Notes: a model not told the origin generated them from the letters alone. 64,000 bases of DNA from an uncultured Lachnospiraceae bacterium (GCA_946182825.1 CAMGZH010000010.1:1-64000), one strand, 5' to 3'; positions 45,204-54,504 are shown, numbered from the stretch's first letter. Made by a program: numbers and translations.

Positions 45204-46556
45204 TTATTCGTATATCTTTAATGCGGTGTTATATACATCCTCGATCACACGAAGTCCCCCGGTAAAACCGACATAGTTGGTGGTCAAAACCAGTCGAAGC
45301 TCCATCGGATGTGCTGCACATACATACGCATCATCCAGTTCCTTTGCCAGGTCCCCATCCCAGCTGCTTCCAATGATCAGGCCCTTTCCGTCATGCTTTT
45401 CCTTTACTTCCCGGATCTTCTGCTGCGCCAGTCCTGCATCCGGCAGGAACGTTACGCCAATATCCCTTTTTCCGCTAAAGGAACGGATCGTCTCTTGGAT
45501 CTGCTCCTGGTACTTGGCCGGGGTATTATCCACCACATACTGCTCCACCGGAACAATTCCCGTCTCATGTAACAGGAACCGTGACAAACCTGTGACATAG
45601 CCTGCATCATGCAGAATATGTACATACTTCGGGAGTCCGTATCGGAACTCCAGCAGGAAGGATGCCAGGTTATCGATCTCTTCATAGTAGGAATTCTCCT
45701 CCGCATCAATGAACGAAAATGCCTTTCCACTGTCGATCTTTGCTCCCTGTTCCACCGCAAAGGTAAGCACCCCTTCCAGAAATTCCCGGGTTGCATTGGC
45801 TCCGATGGGTGGGTAATGGAACCAGAAATAATCCTGTCCGTATTCTCTCTTCAGCTTGTCAACGATGGTCTTGCCATACCATGGTGACACCAGAATGTTG
45901 AAATTTGCTCTCGGAATCTGCTGCCACTCCTTTACGCCCTCGGATTCCGGTCCGAACAGAACGTTTACCTTAAGGCCAAGGCCTTCCAGCAGTCTTTTAT
46001 ATTCCCTTAGATTTCCCTTCCAGAAGGGATCCTGGTAAGGAATACTTGCAAAAAGATTTACGGTATTTCTCTCGCTTCTCGGCTCATTTTCTTCTTCGAA
46101 TCGACTGACATACTGATCGATGATGGCATTGACCACACTGCTGTGTGCCACCAGGTTATTGGATTTGAATCCCGGTGTATCCACCCACACGATAGGCTTT
46201 CCCTTGTCTTGATACTCCATAACAAGGCTTTCCACATCATCTCCCACGATTCCTCCGGTACATCCGGTCAGCACCACCTGAAGATCGGTATCCAGCACCT
46301 TATAGGTGTTCTCAATGTTATGTCTTAATTTTTCTATTCCTCCAAAGACAACTTCCTTCTCTGTAAAAGCTGTACATGGAGAGGTGTCTCCACCTGCATA
46401 TCCTTTACTTCTTTCAAAAAACCCGGCAATCATGCTTCCACAGCCCGGACCGGAATGCAGGAGAGGTACCGCATGCCGGATCGCAACCACTGTCTGAAGT
46501 GCTCCAATCGCACAGGTGTAACGCTCCTGTTCAATGAGTCCACTATAATTCGCCAT
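45204..46556 (-). CDS. NifK-like subunit of a nitrogenase-like reductase
   Basis: A 450-residue protein of the nitrogenase component 1 family. Three cysteines sit at P-cluster positions: Cys15 (ERYTCAIGAL), Cys39 (HSGPGCGSM) and Cys99 (LTGCTGGIVGDDV), with spacing close to NifK 70/95/153. It is shorter than NifK (about 520) because the N-terminal extension is missing. It should pair with the NifD-like protein encoded directly before it; its ATG lies right after that stop. No NifN/NifE copies are present. Confidence 0.88.
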   Translation of the reverse strand: MANYSGLIEQERYTCAIGALQTVVAIRHAVPLLHSGPGCGSMIAGFFERSKGYAGGDTSPCTAFTEKEVVFGGIEKLRHNIENTYKVLDTDLQVVLTGCTGGIVGDDVESLVMEYQDKGKPIVWVDTPGFKSNNLVAHSSVVNAIIDQYVSRFEEENEPRSERNTVNLFASIPYQDPFWKGNLREYKRLLEGLGLKVNVLFGPESEGVKEWQQIPRANFNILVSPWYGKTIVDKLKREYGQDYFWFHYPPIGANATREFLEGVLTFAVEQGAKIDSGKAFSFIDAEENSYYEEIDNLASFLLEFRYGLPKYVHILHDAGYVTGLSRFLLHETGIVPVEQYVVDNTPAKYQEQIQETIRSFSGKRDIGVTFLPDAGLAQQKIREVKEKHDGKGLIIGSSWDGDLAKELDDAYVCAAHPMELRLVLTTNYVGFTGGLRVIEDVYNTALKIYE

Positions 46557-48023
46557 TTACTTTGCCCCTCTCTGAAAATAATCTGTATCCTGTGTCAGCC
46601 ACCACTTTGTATATGGATTCAAAGCGTGCTGCTGGAAGTTTTTAACAAACTCGTCATGCTCTAAGGTATCCAGGATCAGCTTGCCGTATTCGATCAATCC
46701 TTCATATCCCATGGACAGGTGCTCATCCCCCACCAGAAGACTTGGAATTCCAAGTTTTGCTCCCCATAAGGTCATGCCGCCATGTCTTGCAAGAAGGATA
46801 TCCGGCTTTGCCTTATATAAGGCATTGACCAGCTCATATTCCTGTTTGTTACATACATTGAACCTTGGTACATTTCCGTAATCTCCCACGCGCTGTGCCA
46901 GCTGATCGTGGTTTGGATTCTCACTGTCATATACCGGATCATGATGGAAGATCGATGCTCCCGCACTCTTCATTCCCAGCTCTCCGAGAACATCCAAAAG
47001 GGCATGTCCATGTGCTGCTCCTGCCGCTACATATGCGGTTTTTCCTTCCAGCTGCTTTCGGATCTTATCGATCTCCGGAAGATATTTTTCCTTCTTCTCT
47101 GCAATCACCTTTTCTGCAATGTCTTCTTTTCCAAAGGCCTTGCCGATTGCCCTAAACCATCGATCCGTCTGTGCGATTCCGTAAGGCGGTGCCGTCGGGA
47201 TCTCCGGTACTCCATATTCCTGCTCTAAAGCCGCTGCCAGGTAACTTCCCAAGGTGGAACATGCCTGGAAGGTCGCGGCTGCCTCTCCCGCATGGGAAAG
47301 CTCCTCTGCCGTGTTAAACGGGGAAATGTAATGTGGCTTTAATCCAAAGGGTGCAAGCCATTCTCCAAAGGCATCCTTTCCCCAGAAGTTAATGATATTT
47401 ACGGTATCTTCACTTCTCTTCTCCGGCTTTTTGATCAGCTTTCTTGCCATTCCGTGGTAGGTGGCATCAAATCCTGTGGTCCATACCTTTGATCGGAAGC
47501 CCTCACAGACAACCGATACAACCGGTATCCCAAGTTCTTTCTCTGCCTCATCACAAACGCTCTCCACATCATCTCCCACAATTCCTACCGCACAGGTGGA
47601 CAGTACAAAGATGACGCCCGGCTTGGTTCTTTCATATACTTCATGGATGGTTTCTGAAAGCTTCTTCACACCTCCGTATACAGTATCCTTCTCCTGAAGA
47701 TTCGTTGTAAAAATCTTTCTTGGCGCGTTTTCCTTATGATGGATCGGCGCATTGACCCGATAGGTCATGTTATATTCATGGAAACAAGAAGAACAGCCAA
47801 CCGGACCGTGTGATATAACAGCCGAATCGCTCATCATACTTGCCATACAGCCGGCCTGTCCATTGGAACAGCCGATACATTGTGTAAAGGTACGATTGCG
47901 ATCTTTAATTCCGCACCCGGATTCATGAACCAGGTCCTTGGCATCGCCTGAATAACCAGTGATCGAGTTGAGTCGAATCTCACGAATCTGAACACTTGGC
48001 AGTTCTAAATTAACTTTTGACAC
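46557..48023 (-). CDS. NifD-like catalytic subunit of a nitrogenase-like reductase
   Basis: A 488-residue nitrogenase component 1 homologue. P-cluster-type cysteines are Cys49/Cys52, Cys77 (ISHGPVGC) and Cys144 (LSTCAVGIVGDDVE). Cys255 (FQACSTLGSYLAAALEQEYG) aligns by eye with NifD Cys275, the cofactor ligand. In the CEGFR loop the N2-site Gln191 and His195 of NifD are replaced by Trp181 and Phe185. His435 may replace cofactor ligand His442. These changes argue against N2 fixation and for another substrate. I chose GTG 48023 after GGAG; a GTG nine bases upstream sits on that site. Confidence 0.88.
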   Translation of the reverse strand: MSKVNLELPSVQIREIRLNSITGYSGDAKDLVHESGCGIKDRNRTFTQCIGCSNGQAGCMASMMSDSAVISHGPVGCSSCFHEYNMTYRVNAPIHHKENAPRKIFTTNLQEKDTVYGGVKKLSETIHEVYERTKPGVIFVLSTCAVGIVGDDVESVCDEAEKELGIPVVSVVCEGFRSKVWTTGFDATYHGMARKLIKKPEKRSEDTVNIINFWGKDAFGEWLAPFGLKPHYISPFNTAEELSHAGEAAATFQACSTLGSYLAAALEQEYGVPEIPTAPPYGIAQTDRWFRAIGKAFGKEDIAEKVIAEKKEKYLPEIDKIRKQLEGKTAYVAAGAAHGHALLDVLGELGMKSAGASIFHHDPVYDSENPNHDQLAQRVGDYGNVPRFNVCNKQEYELVNALYKAKPDILLARHGGMTLWGAKLGIPSLLVGDEHLSMGYEGLIEYGKLILDTLEHDEFVKNFQQHALNPYTKWWLTQDTDYFQRGAK

Positions 48024-48114
48024 GCTATACACTCTCCTTTTTTCTTTTTCCTGCTCTACCTAGTGATGTGGTAGGTTTTGCTTGTTGAAGAGAGTTTACG
48101 AGTTTTTTTTGCAA

Positions 48115-48155
48115 GAAAAAAGGGAAATATCTGAAATCGTTTTCAGATACTTCCC
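48115..48155 (-). terminator. Terminator or attenuator before the nitrogenase-like run
   Basis: On the minus strand GGGAAGTATCTGAAA and TTTCAGATATTTCCC enclose a four-base loop and are followed by TTTTTT. It lies 92 bases before the nifD-like start and 222 bases after the preceding same-strand gene. It may end that gene's transcript or attenuate the nifD-like transcript. Confidence 0.7.
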
Positions 48156-48376
48156 GTTTCACTTGTATACAACATACGATTTTCCCGAGGCCGTTTCCTT
48201 TTATCCTTAAATCCTACCGGATAATAGGGTTTTACTTTTTCTGCCTACAGTATTCGTGCAAACGTTGACAATCCCATATTTCCAACGGTTTCCTCTGTCT
48301 GCACCTCCAAATTCGGAGGGGATTTCACCGTCCTTTTTCTGTTTCACTGCAAATTTGTGAAAGAAACTCCTTTGTA
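48156..48376 (-). promoter_or_regulatory. Control region or leader of the nitrogenase-like run
   Basis: TGCAAACGTTGACA (48257-48270) differs by one base from the CRE/LacI-type site before sbp. CCTACCGGATAATAGGG (48214-48230) is a weaker CymR-like dyad overlapping a possible -10 (TATTAT on the minus strand, 48221-48226). The minus strand also has possible RNA pairings: ACGGT with ACCGT, AATCCC with GGGATT, and a CCTCC/GGAGG hairpin between them. Near 48177-48187, AAAATCG could pair with CGATTT in the terminator and so oppose it. No known riboswitch class is recognised. Confidence 0.4.
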
Positions 48377-49573
48377 TCACAGTCCGATCGTTTTCAGCGC
48401 CTGATCCAGATCCGCAATGATATCCTCCGGCTCCTCTAATCCCACGGAAAAGCGGATAAATCCCTTACGAAACTCTTCCGGATACAAGTCAATCCGCTCA
48501 TCGTAGCTTGGCTGAGGGAAGATCAGACTCTCGTCATGTCCAAGGGAAACCGCAAAGGTCACGACCTTAAGGGCTGCACAAAATCTCTCCACCGCCTTGT
48601 CATCTGCCTCTATGCCAAATGAGATCACCCCTCCATAGCCATTCTCCATCTGACGGCTTGCCAGTGCATGGCTTGCATTGCTCTTCAGACCGGGATAAGA
48701 CACAAAGGTAACATTGTCACGCTGCTCCAGCCACTCTGCGATTTCCTGGGAGGATGTGTTGATCTGCCGCATGCGGAGCGGGAAGGTGACCGATCCGCGG
48801 AAGATCTGCCATGCGTTGAAAGGACTGATCACAGATCCCACATTGACCTGAGCTTCATAGCGGATACGATCCATTGTTTCAAGATCATTGGAAATGATCG
48901 CACCTCCCTGTGCATCGCCATGTCCGTTAATAAACTTGGTCAACGATTCTACAACAAAATCGGCACCGAATTTCAACGGCTTCTGGTTAAGCGGAGACGC
49001 AAAGGTATTATCCACCGAAACAAGTGCACCGTTCTCATGGGCGATCTTCACGATTGCCTCGATATCGGTCACCCGGTTGGTCGGATTATCCGGTGTCTCT
49101 ATATGGACAAGCCGTGTTCCCGGTGTAATGGCCTTTTTCACCGCATCCAGATCCGTCATATCCACCATAACGGTATCCACGCCAAACTTTCGGTTAAACA
49201 ATTCATGAAACATCCTGTAAACAGCCATGTAGCTTACCTTGGGATAGATTACTTTGTCTCCTGTTTTCAGTAAGGTCCAGAACAGGGCATGCAATGCCGC
49301 CACACCACTTGCAAGTACTATGGCATCATCCGCCCCATGCAGTGCTGCGATCTTTTCCTCCAGCCAATGCTGGTTGGGATTACCGTTTCTGGAATACATC
49401 AGAAGGTCTGTGGATGAATAGTTTACCTGCGACAGATCATCGGGCAGTTTAAAACTGTTCGCCATGTGAAGCGGTCGACGAACGGCTCCGGTTTCCTCAT
49501 CATAATCCGTGCCGGTATGAATGGCCTGTGTTGCTACTCCGTAATCTTTGTATCTGTTTTCCTTCTTTGACAT
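48377..49573 (-). CDS. Methionine gamma-lyase-like PLP enzyme
   Basis: A 398-residue Cys/Met metabolism PLP enzyme, not a close copy of the two others here. The PLP lysine is in ESLTKFINGHGDAQGG (Lys near 215). MYSRNGNPNQHWLEEKIAALHG and QVNVGSVISPFNAWQI fit the methionine gamma-lyase / trans-sulfuration branch. It may release methanethiol from methionine, or sulfide from homocysteine or cysteine. A CymR-like box lies at 49634-49650. The exact reaction is uncertain. Confidence 0.8.
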   Translation of the reverse strand: MSKKENRYKDYGVATQAIHTGTDYDEETGAVRRPLHMANSFKLPDDLSQVNYSSTDLLMYSRNGNPNQHWLEEKIAALHGADDAIVLASGVAALHALFWTLLKTGDKVIYPKVSYMAVYRMFHELFNRKFGVDTVMVDMTDLDAVKKAITPGTRLVHIETPDNPTNRVTDIEAIVKIAHENGALVSVDNTFASPLNQKPLKFGADFVVESLTKFINGHGDAQGGAIISNDLETMDRIRYEAQVNVGSVISPFNAWQIFRGSVTFPLRMRQINTSSQEIAEWLEQRDNVTFVSYPGLKSNASHALASRQMENGYGGVISFGIEADDKAVERFCAALKVVTFAVSLGHDESLIFPQPSYDERIDLYPEEFRKGFIRFSVGLEEPEDIIADLDQALKTIGL

Positions 49574-49633
49574 ATCATCCCTCCATAATCAGCGGTTCCT
49601 TTAATCCAACTGGCAACCAATATAGCATACTTA

Positions 49634-49650
49634 CCTACTATGTTAGTTGT
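49634..49650. promoter_or_regulatory. CymR-like sulfur box before the methionine gamma-lyase-like gene
   Basis: CCTACTATGTTAGTTGT matches the metN box at 12 of 17 positions and keeps C-N-TACT-N3-TT-N-GT. It lies about 60 bases before the start codon. Confidence 0.45.
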
Positions 49651-49692
49651 ATAGATGTTGATGATAGCACATTTCCCTTTGTTTTTCGAGTC

Positions 49693-50151
49693 TTATGCCT
49701 CAAACCGGAGGATCTCCTCCAGTGCCTTCACAAAACCTTCAAAGCCGGTTACATCCTCTTCAGAAAACCGTCCAATCTCCGTACTGTCAAGGTCCAACAC
49801 TCCGACCACCTCTCCATCCTTATGGATCGGCACTACAAGCTCAGAATTGGATGCGCTGTCACAGGCAATATGTCCCGGAAAACTGTGCACATCCGCAACG
49901 CAAAGGGTTTGATCCTCTGCCGCAGCTGTTCCACAGACACCCTTTCCCAGCGGAATACGAATACAGGCCACCTTCCCCTGAAAAGGTCCTAACAGCAGAC
50001 TCCCCTGTTGCATCAGGTAAAATCCGGCCCAGTTCAACCCATTGACCCCATCCATGATCAGTGCGGATGCATTTGAAAGCACCGGAATATAATAGGGCTC
50101 ATCCTCTGATAAACTCTTTAACTGCTCTGTAAGTAATGTATAATCTGTCAT
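49693..50151 (-). CDS. msrC: Free methionine-(R)-sulfoxide reductase (fRMsr, GAF domain)
   Basis: A 152-residue GAF-domain enzyme. All three family cysteines are present: KVACIRIP (near 82), GKGVCGTAA (near 92) and HIACDSASNSELVVP (near 116). VADVHSFPGHIACD is the family signature. It reduces free (not protein-bound) methionine R-sulfoxide. It adds another sulfur-salvage step next to the sulfur run. The promoter region contains a half-match to the CymR-like box (50177-50193). Confidence 0.9.
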   Translation of the reverse strand: MTDYTLLTEQLKSLSEDEPYYIPVLSNASALIMDGVNGLNWAGFYLMQQGSLLLGPFQGKVACIRIPLGKGVCGTAAAEDQTLCVADVHSFPGHIACDSASNSELVVPIHKDGEVVGVLDLDSTEIGRFSEEDVTGFEGFVKALEEILRFEA

Positions 50152-50248
50152 TTGTTCTCACTTTCTTGTCTTAACGCCTACTTGTGTAAATATTTTACTA
50201 AATTCACTATTTTTTGCAACAAAATCTCCTTTCCAGAGAAACTGCTTT

Positions 50249-50277
50249 TTGAAAGAACGCTTCTTTTCTGTTAAAAT
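50249..50277 (+). promoter_or_regulatory. Promoter of the alarmone synthetase gene
   Basis: TTGAAA (50249-50254) and TAAAAT (50272-50277) are 17 bases apart, with AAAGGAG and the start codon 39 bases further on. Confidence 0.6.
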
Positions 50278-50315
50278 TTAGCATACGAGTTTTGAAAAAT
50301 AAAAGGAGAAATAAA

Positions 50316-51026
50316 ATGAGTGAACTTGAAAATATACAGCAGTTCCGCCGAGGTATCATTCCCGCAGAATGGATGAAAAACATTAATTTAGAAGAATTCC
50401 TGGGTGCCATGGATGAGCAGACCCTTCCGGCTCGCCAGATGCTTGCCAACTACCAGTGTGCCGTATATGAAGTAGAGACGAAATTCAAGGTGTTGAACGA
50501 ACGTCTGGGCATCAAATATGATGGCAATCCCATCGAGAGCATCAAGACCCGCGTAAAGTCACTGGAATCCATCGTGCAGAAGGTCCAGAGAAAGGGAGTT
50601 CCCCTTTCCATCGAATCCATTGAAGAAAACATTCGTGACATCGCCGGAATCCGTGTGATCTGTTCCTTTGAGGAAGATGTTTTCCGCATTGCACGATATT
50701 TTCTGGATCAGGATGACATTACACTGGTGGAGAAAAAGGACTATATCAATCATCCAAAGCCAAACGGATACCGCTCCCTTCACCTCATCGTTCAGGTGCC
50801 GATCTTCACCGAAGTCGGGAAGAAACAGGTCTATGTAGAAGTACAGCTCCGTACCATTGCAATGGATTTTTGGGCGTCTCTGGAGCATAAGCTTCGTTAC
50901 AAGAAGAAACTGACGGACGAACAGATTGAGGCTTTATCCAAAGAGCTTGCCATCTGTGCCGGCGAGTGCGCCGATCTTGACCGCCGCATGGAATATGTCC
51001 GCAGTGAGATCGTTCCGGAAAAATAA
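50316..51026 (+). CDS. relQ: Small alarmone (p)ppGpp synthetase, RelQ/YjbM type
   Basis: A 236-residue single-domain synthetase without an HD hydrolase domain. RDIAGIRVICSFEEDVFRIA and KPNGYRSLHLIVQVP are the catalytic-core motifs, and VEVQLRTIAMDFWASLEHKLRYK is the RelA/SpoT signature ending. It makes (p)ppGpp from GTP/GDP and ATP under stress. Length and lack of hydrolase fit the RelQ/YjbM group, although RelP/YwaC cannot be excluded. Start after AAAGGAG. Confidence 0.88.
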   Translation: MSELENIQQFRRGIIPAEWMKNINLEEFLGAMDEQTLPARQMLANYQCAVYEVETKFKVLNERLGIKYDGNPIESIKTRVKSLESIVQKVQRKGVPLSIESIEENIRDIAGIRVICSFEEDVFRIARYFLDQDDITLVEKKDYINHPKPNGYRSLHLIVQVPIFTEVGKKQVYVEVQLRTIAMDFWASLEHKLRYKKKLTDEQIEALSKELAICAGECADLDRRMEYVRSEIVPEK

Positions 51027-51030
51027 AGCC

Positions 51031-51060
51031 AAAGATCCCACGGTATCACCGTGGAATCTT
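51031..51060. terminator. Shared hairpin between convergent genes
   Basis: AAGATCCCACGGT and ACCGTGGAATCTT arms with a three-base loop lie between the alarmone synthetase and the diguanylate cyclase genes. T-runs are weak on both sides; the minus side has CTTTATTTTT a few bases on. Confidence 0.55.
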
Positions 51061-51070
51061 GTTATATATC

Positions 51071-53221
51071 TTAGTACTTTCTGCGTTCCAGACCGGTACG
51101 ACGATAATAATTCTCTTTGTCCTGATACAAACGACGGTCCGCCTCTGCCATCATTTCGTTCATGGTCGCCGTAGGCTTTTCATCACTACTGCAGCTACCG
51201 ATGGCTACCGAAAGGTTCTTACTGTAGTAACCGCTCCAGGAACAGAACGTATCCGACAGTTCCCGGATAACCTTGGACCAGTCAAGATTCTTACCTCGAA
51301 GGATCGCTACGAACTCATCCCCACCGGTACGATATACTTTTCCGTAGGGACCAAGTATCTCCTTCATACAGGTTGCCGCGCCCTGAATCATCTCATCACC
51401 GGCTGCATGACCCAGGGTATCGTTCGCCCGTTTCAGTCCATTCAGATCCATCTCCAAAAGAAGCAGATTCTGATTCGAAACATGATTCCCTTCCTGATCC
51501 ATCTGTTCATCAAAGGCTCTACGGTTGAACAGACCTGTCATACTGTCATGATGAGCGATGGAATCCAGCATTTTACGCTTCCTTCGGGAATTGACCAGGA
51601 AGGCTGCCAATGCTGAAATAAACACGATGGCAATGGTAATGGAAACGAAGATAGCAAGCCAGTTCTCCTCTACAAAATCTTCCAGTTGCATCTTACCCAG
51701 ACTTCCGATATACGGATAGGTCGCAACCATGGCAAAATTCGTCGGAAGGTTCGTGATTCCACGGTTCACAATGGATAAAAGCTTATTATTACCGGCTTTC
51801 ACTGCCATACAGCGGCTGCTTGTATCCACCAGATTAATGGATTTCAACCCCTTATAACGGGCGTGACTTAAAAATCCGTCTGTCCGCAGATTATTGATCA
51901 CAATGGAGTTTGCCTCTCCATAGCGAACCGCATCCAGGGCCTGTTCAAAGTTCTGATAATACCGGATCTTCGCCTTGGGATAATGGACCTTCGTGTATTC
52001 CTCCTGAATCTCATTCCCCTTCTTCACTGCAATGACCTTCGTGGTATCCTCAGAATACTTTCCTTTAAATACAAGATCCATGGAAGTCGTGATCAAAGAC
52101 TCCGAAAGGAAGATCCCATTCTTATCTGCCATGCCGACATCATCATCAATGGGGAAAGCCACATCGATGGCATCCGTCTTCAGCGCCCGGATCAGTTCCT
52201 CTGTCTTATGGTATCCTACATAGCGCAGGGAAACATTGTTCATCTGTCCAAGCTCCTTCAGGATCTCCTCCATGACATCCTTAACGATTCCCATGACCTC
52301 CTTCCCATCCTTTGAGCGATCGGAAAAGGGCATATAATCCACCAGATATCCTACCCGGATCTGCTTGTTCTTCTTCAGCCATTCCTCTTCATCCTTCTGC
52401 AGTTTCGCACCGATGGCCGTATTGGAAAAATACTTCTCCGTCAGCTTCTTCGTGAAGTTTGGATCCGTAGACATGATCTTATCCTGCGCCGTATTGAGTT
52501 CTTCCAAAATATCCGGTCTTTGCTTTGTAACCGCCAGATAATACTCTGAAGCTCCCAGTCGAACTATAGGGATCAGCCTATCTTCCGCTTCCACCGCGTT
52601 ATCCGTATCGACAATGGCATCGATGGTACCATTGTTGAGATCCTGATAGAGTGCGTCATTTCCGGAATAGGTCTGGATCTGCACGCCGCGCTTTTTCTTT
52701 TCGTTCCACTCCCGAAGGCATGCCTCCATCAGAGTGTTCTTATTCGCTCCGATCTTACAGTTCTTCAGTCCCTCGCTTCCCAACGTCACAATCGGATTGT
52801 CCTCGTAGGCATAGACGTAATAATTCTCGGAACCCATAATGAAGGAAGGGAACAGGATCTTCTTCTCCCGCTCCGGGGTCTTGGAGATTCCGGCCATAAC
52901 ATCCACCTGACCGTTCATAAACTTCGCGAAGAGCTCTTCCCATCCGCCATAGACATATTCATATTCCCAGTTGGAATAATAGGAGATCTTCTGAAGGTAT
53001 TCGTAGCCGAGTCCCGACTTGTTCTTATGCCCCTCCGAATCCTCCTGCATATTCTTACTTATGTAGTAGCCGACCCTGACCTTCTTCCGCCCGGCTTCTG
53101 TCGCATTCGCCTTCGTCTGTGGAAAGAAAGCAGTTACACCGTTGAAAAAAAACGCCACACACAGGAATATAGCAGCTGCCCTTCCTATGAACTTATACTT
53201 CTTGTATTTTACCCTTATCAT
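51071..53221 (-). CDS. Membrane diguanylate cyclase with two substrate-binding sensor domains
   Basis: A 716-residue receptor. A signal/TM segment (about 10-32) is followed by two tandem SBP_bac_3 (amino-acid-binding-like) domains (about 45-270 and 285-515), a second TM segment (about 530-552) and a GGDEF domain (about 570-716). The active-site motif is intact (YRTGGDEFVAIL), so it should make cyclic di-GMP in response to a small molecule, likely an amino acid, outside the cell. No RxxD inhibitory site is obvious. The start at 53221 follows GAGGGAG; the longer frame does not. Confidence 0.9.
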   Translation of the reverse strand: MIRVKYKKYKFIGRAAAIFLCVAFFFNGVTAFFPQTKANATEAGRKKVRVGYYISKNMQEDSEGHKNKSGLGYEYLQKISYYSNWEYEYVYGGWEELFAKFMNGQVDVMAGISKTPEREKKILFPSFIMGSENYYVYAYEDNPIVTLGSEGLKNCKIGANKNTLMEACLREWNEKKKRGVQIQTYSGNDALYQDLNNGTIDAIVDTDNAVEAEDRLIPIVRLGASEYYLAVTKQRPDILEELNTAQDKIMSTDPNFTKKLTEKYFSNTAIGAKLQKDEEEWLKKNKQIRVGYLVDYMPFSDRSKDGKEVMGIVKDVMEEILKELGQMNNVSLRYVGYHKTEELIRALKTDAIDVAFPIDDDVGMADKNGIFLSESLITTSMDLVFKGKYSEDTTKVIAVKKGNEIQEEYTKVHYPKAKIRYYQNFEQALDAVRYGEANSIVINNLRTDGFLSHARYKGLKSINLVDTSSRCMAVKAGNNKLLSIVNRGITNLPTNFAMVATYPYIGSLGKMQLEDFVEENWLAIFVSITIAIVFISALAAFLVNSRRKRKMLDSIAHHDSMTGLFNRRAFDEQMDQEGNHVSNQNLLLLEMDLNGLKRANDTLGHAAGDEMIQGAATCMKEILGPYGKVYRTGGDEFVAILRGKNLDWSKVIRELSDTFCSWSGYYSKNLSVAIGSCSSDEKPTATMNEMMAEADRRLYQDKENYYRRTGLERRKY

Positions 53222-53391
53222 ATATGTACTCCCTCGCATATATAACATTTACACTGATACAAGAATATCATGAGAAAGGTCACAGTTTAGTTACAAAAAA
53301 TGGTTCTCCTGCTGTTTTCGACGGAATAAAACTGTGATACCATTAGAACGGTTAGCACCATCGTTGCAACAGTAGAAAGATGAGGAGCTTT

Positions 53392-54504
53392 ATGTTAACA
53401 AAACTGCGAAATACACTTGATCCCAAATATCTAAAGACCTGCCTGTATGTCAGTATTACCGTGATCGTCACCCTGCTGGCACTGCTGCTGATCTATCTGA
53501 GCGGCAGCATCTGGGCTACCATCTGGAACCTGTCCACCGCTATTTTAAAGCCTCTTGTCATCGGCTTTGTTTTCAGCTATCTGCTATCTCCGGCGGTTTC
53601 CTTCTTCGAGAAGAAAATAAATCACAAAAAAGAGCACAAATGGGCCAGAAGCCTTTCTGTTCTGCTTATTTTCCTGCTGATCTTTGCATTTATCGCACTG
53701 TTTGTTGTACTGATCTCCCTGACCGTTTACAAGAGCGTGACAGAGATCAACATGGAAAGCATAAAAGCAGCCGTCACCGCTGCCATCAACTCCCTGAACC
53801 TGAATTTCAACGATTTATTAAGGAATGCACAGGAGCTTCTGGCGAAGGCGGGAATTTCCCTGAACAGCGTCAGTGATGTGGCTTCCCTTGTGATCGGAGC
53901 CGTATCTTCCTTTGCTTCCTCCCTGTTGTTTGGCATTATCTTTTCCATCTACTTCCTGTTGGACGGACGGAATATTTTCCACTACTGGGAAAAGGTCTTC
54001 CATGTATTTGCCAGCGACAGTTCCGAGAAAAAGCTTGCGGAACTGGCTTCCGATGCCGACCGGGTCTTCTCCGGTTATCTTCGCGGACAGGTCCTTGACG
54101 CTATTGTATGTATGATCCTTACCACCGTTATCCTTCTCATCGTAGGCGCTCCCAACGCGATCCTTGTGGGTCTGATGGTAGGATTTGGTAATCTGATTCC
54201 CTACATGGGCCCGATCTTCGGCTATGCCACCATGCTTGTGGTATGCCTTCCATCCGGCAACTTTGAGAAGCTGATCATCGGAATCATCTGCATTGCCGTC
54301 ATCATGTTTATTGATGGTAATATCATCAATCCGAAGCTTTTAAGTGATAACGTATCGGTTCATCCTCTTTTGGTGGTGGCAGCCCTGATCGGCGGCGGTG
54401 CCATCGGTGGATTGCTGGGTATGCTCCTTGCCGTTCCGGTCTCAGCTTTCCTGAAGCTGCAGCTGGACAAACTCATTGACGGTCATACAAAGAAAGAAGG
54501 TTGA
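53392..54504 (+). CDS. AI-2E family transporter (PerM/YtvI-like)
   Basis: A 370-residue membrane protein of the AI-2E family permeases, with about seven or eight hydrophobic segments. PLVIGFVFSYLLSPAVSFFEKK near the N-terminus and GLMVGFGNLIPYMGPIFGYA in the second half are typical. Members export signals or ions (AI-2, Na+/H+ antiport), so the name does not prove AI-2 transport. ATG 53392 sits close behind AGGAG; ATG 53380 is an alternative. Confidence 0.88.
   Translation: MLTKLRNTLDPKYLKTCLYVSITVIVTLLALLLIYLSGSIWATIWNLSTAILKPLVIGFVFSYLLSPAVSFFEKKINHKKEHKWARSLSVLLIFLLIFAFIALFVVLISLTVYKSVTEINMESIKAAVTAAINSLNLNFNDLLRNAQELLAKAGISLNSVSDVASLVIGAVSSFASSLLFGIIFSIYFLLDGRNIFHYWEKVFHVFASDSSEKKLAELASDADRVFSGYLRGQVLDAIVCMILTTVILLIVGAPNAILVGLMVGFGNLIPYMGPIFGYATMLVVCLPSGNFEKLIIGIICIAVIMFIDGNIINPKLLSDNVSVHPLLVVAALIGGGAIGGLLGMLLAVPVSAFLKLQLDKLIDGHTKKEG

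Noticed and set aside
48156..48376. Cobalamin, SAM or molybdenum-cofactor riboswitch
   Set aside because: A GGTGAAATCC-like stretch recalls part of the cobalamin core, but the remaining conserved boxes of these classes are missing.
48668..49273. Plus-strand frame of 201 codons opposite the methionine gamma-lyase-like gene
   Set aside because: Antisense shadow; the minus-strand gene carries full PLP-enzyme motifs.
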